DNA from: BOG-1112 sp964635325
GTDB lineage: Bacteria; Bdellovibrionota_B; Oligoflexia; Oligoflexales; Bog-1112
Direction of reading: 5' to 3'
Assembly (NCBI GenBank): GCA_964635325.1
Contig: CAZWOL010000078.1
Span: forward strand, 1-10,534
Length of the DNA stretch: 10,534 nt
This document shows, in pieces, positions 6,230 through 10,534 of the stretch (positions are counted from its first letter, which is position 1; each line of letters begins with the position of its first letter). The notes under the pieces were generated by a model. That model was not told the DNA's origin and searched no databases. It saw nothing but the letters and a program-made list of their open reading frames with translations. A program made the position numbers and the translations under genes.

Positions 6230-7117
6230 TATCCTACCAAACCTTCAAGCTGTAACAATGGCCGTCCCAAAGTTTGATTTATAAAGAGCCCCATTGTGTG
6301 GGCTAAAATCTTTCTGGTTAACCGCAATGACATTCTAAAAACGTTTCTGGACCTTGTTTTTTCGATATGAAAACGCTCTGTGAGTTGACCAATCACGGTT
6401 TCAACTAAGCGTCGAGTCCTCTTCATCCAGTTCAAATATTCTTCAGGACGATCTTCTTTCATGTTCGATCTTACAGGGTGCTCTAACTGTAAATCTACAG
6501 CAGAAAGTTCTTCTGAAAGAGACGGTCTGATTAAGCCTTTATCTCCAAGTATTATGCCCGTTAACCCCCAAGCAGTTTCTGGCAAAATATCTCTTTCATC
6601 GATATTTGCAGGTGCAAACGTGAATCCTGAGGCTACACCAAGAGAATTAATCACAAGATGACCTTTGAATCCATAGTACGTCTCACCCTTTGCAGCACAA
6701 AAACTGTAAGCAGCCTCACCTTTAAAAATCTTTGAAAAATGTGCTCTCTTGAAGTGAGTCACAGGGATTGGAAAGCCATCTGTAGTATGCAATAAATCTG
6801 ATTTTGCTCCCATTTCCCCTGCTATTTTTTCTTGCAACCGTTGTGTCCAATACAGAAGATTACCCGCTTGTTTTACAAATGCTGTTCTGTCACCTATGCG
6901 GGGGAAAAGACAACGCCAATTTCTGCTGAAATATTCCCAGATCGTCTTGTCACCATCCATACCAAGGTACTCACCAACGATCTGCATCGTAATCACTTCA
7001 GCATCGAGAAGAGCTGGTTGCGGACCGCGTTGCCTGACCTTTTTATTAGCAGTTAGAGCACTAAAAAAAATTATCGATGAAATAGAATACGGTAATGATA
7101 AACTGTTCTCTGTCCAT
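6229..7117 (-). pseudogene. IS982-family transposase, frameshifted at a T8 run
   Basis: The DDE transposase of the element. Family blocks include LLDAEVITMQIVGEYLG, TDGFPIPV (first Asp, codon at 6780-6778), YSFCAAKGETYYGFKGHL, APANIDERD, GIILGDKGLI (second Asp, about 6543) and RRLVETVIGQLTERFHIEKTR (Glu, about 6402), so the catalytic triad is intact. The true start is probably ATG 7117, with AAGGGG 8 nt upstream, giving MDREQFIITVFYFIDNFF and then a stop. The family sequence resumes (SALTANKKVRQRG) in another frame right after a run of eight T (complement 7063-7070). With seven T the two parts join into 295 aa, the normal length. The upstream start of the other frame, near 7158, gives an unrelated N-terminus and has no family support. 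The shift is either a disabling indel or a slippage site. Confidence 0.85.
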
Positions 7118-7188
7118 TGGGACGTCCCCTTTGTGTTTTTGGGTCGCACCGAAATCATAGGGGATTTTTTGTTTCTAAGCTAACCAAT

Positions 7189-7206
7189 AAAACTTTCACA
7201 CCGCGT
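7189..7206. repeat. IS982 terminal inverted repeat, right
   Basis: AAAACTTTCACACCGCGT on the plus strand, the inverted copy of 6212-6229 with one mismatch. It is the transposase-upstream end of the element. Confidence 0.85.
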
Positions 7207-7213
7207 TTATCAA
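7207..7213. repeat. IS982 target-site duplication, right copy
   Basis: TTATCAA, the second copy of the duplicated target (left copy 6205-6211). It lies inside codons 7-9 of the interrupted YcxB-like gene. Confidence 0.8.
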
Positions 7214-7232
7214 ACATGTTGTTAGCGTCCAT
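7207..7232 (-). pseudogene. YcxB-like gene, 5' fragment cut off by the IS
   Basis: ATG at 7232 opens MDANNMFDK and then runs into the IS, stopping about 16 codons later. Joining it to the 3' part across the element, with one target copy removed, gives MDANNMFDKEITLTPDDYIK in one frame. GAAAGGAAAG, 8-13 nt upstream and inside the end of the DUF3857 gene, is a good ribosome binding site. The ATG overlaps that gene's stop by 11 nt, so the two genes were probably translationally coupled. Confidence 0.75.
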
Positions 7233-9657
7233 AACACTCTTTCCTTTCAAGTATCTTGTTAATCAAATATTGTAAATAAATCGTTGGCAAAATAACCACC
7301 AGTATGTAACTCCACCACTTGGAATGTCCTTCCGTCTTCGAGATGAATTCTCTATACAAAACGGACATCCATATTCTACTCAAAAGTACTAAAATAATAG
7401 TGACCTGAAGAGCTAAATAGCCAACTCCACTTGAACATACAAGTAGGATTCCTCCAAAGAGTAGCAATAAAAGACTTAGAAACTTATCTCGCATGATTTC
7501 ATGCAGATCCCCTTCATTGACTTCCCTCCCTAGGCACTCAATCTCACAAGCCAATGTCACGACTAGATACAGCCCATAAGGAAACAGTGAAACAGTTAAT
7601 AAGATCTGCCTAAAAAGATTGCGCTGAACGAGTGGGAAGCGCAGCTGTAAATTTCGACTAACCCCCCACCAAACGCAAGCTAAAGTAATGAGAAGGAATA
7701 AAGCACCCTCAAAGAGCTTGTACATCAAGGCCTGCTTCGAATTACTAGATGTTGAGCTTGATGCATTTAACGTGCCGTCTATCAATTCAGAAAGCTTGAA
7801 TGAGAGTCCTTGATTTTCGATTCTTTCCAAGGCTTCCTGATACGAGGAAGCCTCAGATCGATTAGCAACTGTACGAATCAAATACTCATAACCACCCTTA
7901 TCCCCTTCAGAGATGACTTTGCGTTGGTACCTAATACCCCCCTGAGTAAAAGAGTCTGAATCTGCACGATTGTAGTCAATTCCACGCAGCGTGCGAATAG
8001 AGTGTCTATCAAAAATGAACGGATCGACAGCTACTGGACCAGCGTAGTTATTAAAACGCAACCTTGGTAGGGTCTGCAGCCCCCAAGAGTTGAAGTACAC
8101 CATCCCTTTATTATCAGCTTTAACAGCTAATATATATTCTTCAGTCGTTATAACTTTGTTATCACCATCGACAAGTTTGTCGACCAAAGTCATGTCCTTT
8201 AAGATCTCAGCACCTGAGTAAGAGTTCGCATAGAATTGCCGAAATTGTTCACCAATTTCACGCAGTCCGTAACGATTCACATCAACTCTAAAACGATCTG
8301 CCGCATCTGAGCGGTATATCGTAGTAACCGCAATCACAACTCTATCGTGCTCAGCATCCCAACGCAGTTCTTCTGAAACATCCCGCAGCGGCTCCTGATG
8401 TTGAACAAGCGGAATCTTAGTGAGGCTATCGCTATCTCCCTTGATTACATATGCATAACCAAAATTATCAATGCTTGCGAGATAGGCTGGGTCTCCGACA
8501 TTGGAACGAGTCGGATCAATCCAAATGTCTTTACCATCAACGATGGCCAGAACGATAGCATGATCAAAGCTGTAAGTTGAAGGAATATAGGAATTAAGAT
8601 CCGGCCCTAACTCCGAATTTACGAGAGCAACATGAGCAGTAAATCCAAAGTGATTGAGCAACCCTACGAGCAATAAGGACTTGTCTTTGCAATCTCCATA
8701 GCCTCGCTTCAGAGTTTCGAGCGGTGAACGGGGCTTGTGTCCCCAAACGCCTTCTTCTTTGCCGTAGTAACGAATTTTGTCTTGCACAAACTTGACAATA
8801 TCATTGAATAGCTTGCGCTGATCTTTTTGTCTGCGAAATGGAATCAGCAAATCTGCTGGCAAAGCGTCAGAAAATTCGTAGTATTTAGCAACAAACTGAT
8901 AATCTTTCCAACTCCTCATCGTCGAAAGCTCGACAACAGGAGAGTCAACAACACCCGCAGGAACTAGGTTATTTGGAGCAATGGCCCGTTTCACATTCCA
9001 CAAACGAATATCTCGTTTATCTTGTAGAATCTGTTTTATATCATCCTGAAAATAATTTGAGGAAAAACCTTTGTGTAATCTGTACACCATGTTCTTTTGG
9101 GTGTGCACTTGGAGACTGTGATAGAGAACATCATGTCCACGACGGAGGGGAAGCCAGTAGCTGTAATGTCCATTCTCACTAAAAATCGTTGGACCGTTTC
9201 GCCTTGTGAAAGCCAAATCGATTGTATCTCCAACTTTGAGACTATCCGCAAGGAGCCGAACAGTCCTGTCCCCATTGGAGACATAAGAGCTTTCCTCGTT
9301 GGAAAAGATCTTCATATTCTTCGCACTTAAATGATTGATGCGCTTACCATTTCGTATGACATCAAAACGATGAAGAAAGATCATCCCATCTTCACGGAAA
9401 TGAATATTTAAAGAAGGAAGGTCTTGCAAGGCTGACGTGTTTAGCAACCTATAGACTGTGTGCAGGAAGGTGTCCTGTTCCTTGTATTGCCTATTATAAA
9501 CAAGATGAAAAACATCACCTGCAAAAGCATCAGGAACACTCGCATCAAGGTTAACACTATCAATATCAACGACCCACTCAGGAGTGGAAGTGATTTTAAC
9601 TGTACCTTCGAGACTACACGGAACTATCAGAACCAGGATCCATAACAAACGAATCAT
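7222..9657 (-). CDS. exported DUF3857/transglutaminase-core protein with C-terminal membrane module
   Basis: 811 aa. Residues 1-17 (MIRLLWILVLIVPCSLEG) look like a signal peptide; the PC pair is a poor lipobox. A DUF3857-type beta-rich domain covers about 50-230. The transglutaminase-like core follows with the full papain-type triad: Cys323 (RGYGDCKDKSLLL), His366 (SFDHAIVLA) and Asp381 (IWIDPTRSNVGD). A second beta-rich region runs from about 420 to 625 and ends in a Ser/Asn-rich linker (NASSSTSSNS, 631-640). Then come about five hydrophobic helices near 648-666, 684-704, 725-744, 746-764 and 781-799. The soluble part should thus sit in the periplasm, tethered to the inner membrane. In the family, such cores may act as proteases, amidases or cross-linkers; no substrate is known here. 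The extra membrane module is unusual for DUF3857 proteins, which I expect near 600-650 aa. A weak GGA precedes the ATG. Confidence 0.85.
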   Translation of the reverse strand: MIRLLWILVLIVPCSLEGTVKITSTPEWVVDIDSVNLDASVPDAFAGDVFHLVYNRQYKEQDTFLHTVYRLLNTSALQDLPSLNIHFREDGMIFLHRFDVIRNGKRINHLSAKNMKIFSNEESSYVSNGDRTVRLLADSLKVGDTIDLAFTRRNGPTIFSENGHYSYWLPLRRGHDVLYHSLQVHTQKNMVYRLHKGFSSNYFQDDIKQILQDKRDIRLWNVKRAIAPNNLVPAGVVDSPVVELSTMRSWKDYQFVAKYYEFSDALPADLLIPFRRQKDQRKLFNDIVKFVQDKIRYYGKEEGVWGHKPRSPLETLKRGYGDCKDKSLLLVGLLNHFGFTAHVALVNSELGPDLNSYIPSTYSFDHAIVLAIVDGKDIWIDPTRSNVGDPAYLASIDNFGYAYVIKGDSDSLTKIPLVQHQEPLRDVSEELRWDAEHDRVVIAVTTIYRSDAADRFRVDVNRYGLREIGEQFRQFYANSYSGAEILKDMTLVDKLVDGDNKVITTEEYILAVKADNKGMVYFNSWGLQTLPRLRFNNYAGPVAVDPFIFDRHSIRTLRGIDYNRADSDSFTQGGIRYQRKVISEGDKGGYEYLIRTVANRSEASSYQEALERIENQGLSFKLSELIDGTLNASSSTSSNSKQALMYKLFEGALFLLITLACVWWGVSRNLQLRFPLVQRNLFRQILLTVSLFPYGLYLVVTLACEIECLGREVNEGDLHEIMRDKFLSLLLLLFGGILLVCSSGVGYLALQVTIILVLLSRIWMSVLYREFISKTEGHSKWWSYILVVILPTIYLQYLINKILERKECYGR

Positions 9658-9700
9658 ATGGGAATATCCAAATTACGATGCGAGCAAAAACGCGACATAG

Positions 9701-9728
9701 TTATTACGTTTTTTCCAGGAAATCACAA
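9701..9728 (-). promoter_or_regulatory. candidate promoter of the transglutaminase-like gene
   Basis: On the minus strand TTGTGA (complement 9723-9728) and TAATAA (complement 9701-9706) are separated by 16 nt. The predicted start of transcription lies about 35 nt before the ATG at 9657. The hexamers fit sigma-70 consensus moderately. Confidence 0.35.
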
Positions 9729-9853
9729 GGAAATTTGTCGTAAAATCTGCAAGATCATCATTGTACTGAGAATTTTCCATATGATATAACATGGGGTATG
9801 GAATGCCATTTCCTTCAGTCGCTTGTCCATTCCTGAAGTCGATTTCAAACTTA

Positions 9854-9882
9854 TTGCTGTGCACATGAGTGCTAAATATTTT
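9854..9882 (+). promoter_or_regulatory. candidate promoter of the SAP-like gene
   Basis: TTGCTG (9854-9859) and TATTTT (9877-9882) are separated by 17 nt, placing transcription start about 23 nt before the ATG at 9912. The match is moderate. Confidence 0.35.
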
Positions 9883-9911
9883 GATGAAATACTGTACATA
9901 TAGGATGTATC

Positions 9912-10499
9912 ATGAAGGCTAAATGGATCGAAGATCTCAATTATCTCAATATGCAAGAAATCAAAAAATTATGTTCTCAGTTGAACATCCCTTACAAAAT
10001 TCACTACGAATACGAAACTCAGGTCCGTTCTAGCGGTGAAGTTGATCGCAAAGACATCATACTTGCGCGTATTCGACAATTTATTGAAAACGGATCTTGC
10101 ACAGGCAAGACTATTTATCCTGCAAATGTTGTTTCTTTTGCTCCTTTAAATTCCCCACTAAAAGCTAATGATCTTGTATACTACGGCCAATATAAAACGA
10201 CTCAAAAGCCTATTTTGAAGCTCATGAAGAGCTTGACTAACAATCAGTTTAAATTTGGAGCGATTTCTCAAATTGTGATTCGTGATTTTTGGAGAACAGG
10301 CAAAGCTCCTTCTTACTTGCAATTTGCTCATGCATGGACAAAAGCACTACGGGATCACGATAAACCAAGACCGGAATGGGCATTTCTCACTGATTTGGCT
10401 GCAGGCATGAATATGAAGGAGTGGAAAAAATATCGAGTCGAAAAAGCGAAAGCCGTTCTCGTTAAACTACGCTCTCTTTCTCTAGCAGAGAAGAATTAG
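9912..10499 (+). CDS. hypothetical protein with SAP-like N-terminus
   Basis: A 195-aa soluble, basic protein. Residues 8-60 resemble a SAP-type helix-extension-helix: LNYLNMQEIKKLCSQLNIPY, a charged insert, then DRKDIILARIRQFIENG. SAP folds commonly bind nucleic acid. The rest (TIYPANVVSFAPLN; ISQIVIRDFWRTGKAPSYLQFAHAW; RPEWAFLTDLAAGMNMKEWKKYR) has conserved-looking aromatic and charged blocks but I recognise no family. The C-terminus is helical and Lys-rich. The ATG has TAGGA about 7 nt upstream and a candidate promoter just before it. The gene is divergent from the transglutaminase-like gene and looks intact. A DNA- or RNA-associated role is inference from the N-terminal resemblance only. 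Confidence 0.75.
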   Translation: MKAKWIEDLNYLNMQEIKKLCSQLNIPYKIHYEYETQVRSSGEVDRKDIILARIRQFIENGSCTGKTIYPANVVSFAPLNSPLKANDLVYYGQYKTTQKPILKLMKSLTNNQFKFGAISQIVIRDFWRTGKAPSYLQFAHAWTKALRDHDKPRPEWAFLTDLAAGMNMKEWKKYRVEKAKAVLVKLRSLSLAEKN

Positions 10500-10502
10500 A
10501 CT

Positions 10503-10519
10503 CTAATTAACGAAATTAG
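10503..10519 (+). terminator. weak hairpin after the SAP-like gene
   Basis: CTAATT (10503-10508), loop AACGA, AATTAG (10514-10519), followed by TATTTATC. The stem is short and AT-rich, so termination here is only a possibility. Confidence 0.25.
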
Positions 10520-10534
10520 TATTTATCTGGACTA

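Larger units (their letters stand above)
6212..7206 (-). mobile_element. IS982-family insertion sequence, complete ends
   Basis: A 995-bp element, standard for the family at about 1 kb, with 18-bp terminal inverted repeats (17/18 matches) starting with AC, flanked by a direct duplication of TTATCAA. It carries one transposase gene, read from right to left, that nearly fills it. It lies inside the 5' end of the YcxB-like gene. Intact ends and duplication suggest a fairly recent insertion, although the transposase carries a frameshift and would need slippage or help in trans. Confidence 0.88.

Noticed and set aside
7118..7158. Upstream extension of the IS982 transposase frame to 7158
   Set aside because: The extra residues do not resemble the family N-terminus, while the ATG at 7117 in the neighbouring frame has a strong ribosome binding site and the expected sequence.
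9673..9866. A minus-strand frame (about 63 codons from a GTG) with protein-like composition, before the transglutaminase-like gene
   Set aside because: No ribosome binding site, no family recognised, and it overlaps both candidate promoters of the flanking genes. It could be a gene remnant, but there is not enough to call it.
1..10534. CRISPR array, tRNA or rRNA genes, phage genes
   Set aside because: No regularly spaced repeats, cloverleaf-like segments, rRNA-like conserved stretches or phage structural genes were seen on either strand.

Overview
The window reads as an AT-rich stretch (roughly 40% G+C by eye) of a Gram-negative-type bacterial chromosome. It uses the standard code: Trp is TGG throughout and most stops are TAA or TAG. 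Gene density is high, but several genes are broken: a decayed transposase, a nonsense-interrupted gene, a gene split by an insertion sequence, and a gene that has lost its C-terminus. That mix suggests a genome undergoing decay or lateral exchange. The sequence alone does not fix the taxon.

Left part (1-2700). The window opens in the 3' part of a degenerate IS4-like transposase gene (+). A minus-strand operon-like group faces it: a HicB-type antitoxin/regulator without a HicA partner, a small four-helix membrane protein that overlaps it by 11 nt, and, 2 nt further on, a gene with DAFRHAY...MDL(W)NNAVGRR motifs (probably DUF6973) that a TGA codon interrupts. Upstream of hicB lies a DUF1304 membrane-protein gene that ends early.

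Middle part (2700-6215). Minus-strand genes follow: a VOC/glyoxalase-fold protein, a doubtful 60-codon ORF containing a T10 run, and a zinc-dependent NADP(H)-type alcohol/aldehyde reductase of the YahK/CAD group. A 400-nt gap with no gene leads to a plus-strand CPBP (CAAX/Abi) intramembrane protease gene with a probable terminator. Converging on it is the 3' part of a YcxB-like membrane-protein gene.

Right part (6200-10534). A 995-bp IS982-family element has inserted in the YcxB-like gene between its first few codons and the rest. Removing the element and one copy of the duplicated target restores a 165-codon ORF whose ATG overlaps, by 11 nt, the end of the large neighbouring gene. That neighbour encodes an 811-aa exported DUF3857/transglutaminase-core protein with a C-terminal multi-helix membrane module, so the two were very probably a translationally coupled pair. 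The IS transposase keeps its DDE residues but is itself frameshifted at a T8 run. The window ends with a divergent plus-strand gene for a 195-aa protein of unknown function with a SAP-like N-terminus.

The most noteworthy observations are the exactly reconstructable IS insertion into the transglutaminase/YcxB pair, the HicB-membrane protein-DUF6973 unit, and the unusual membrane-module architecture of the transglutaminase-like protein.
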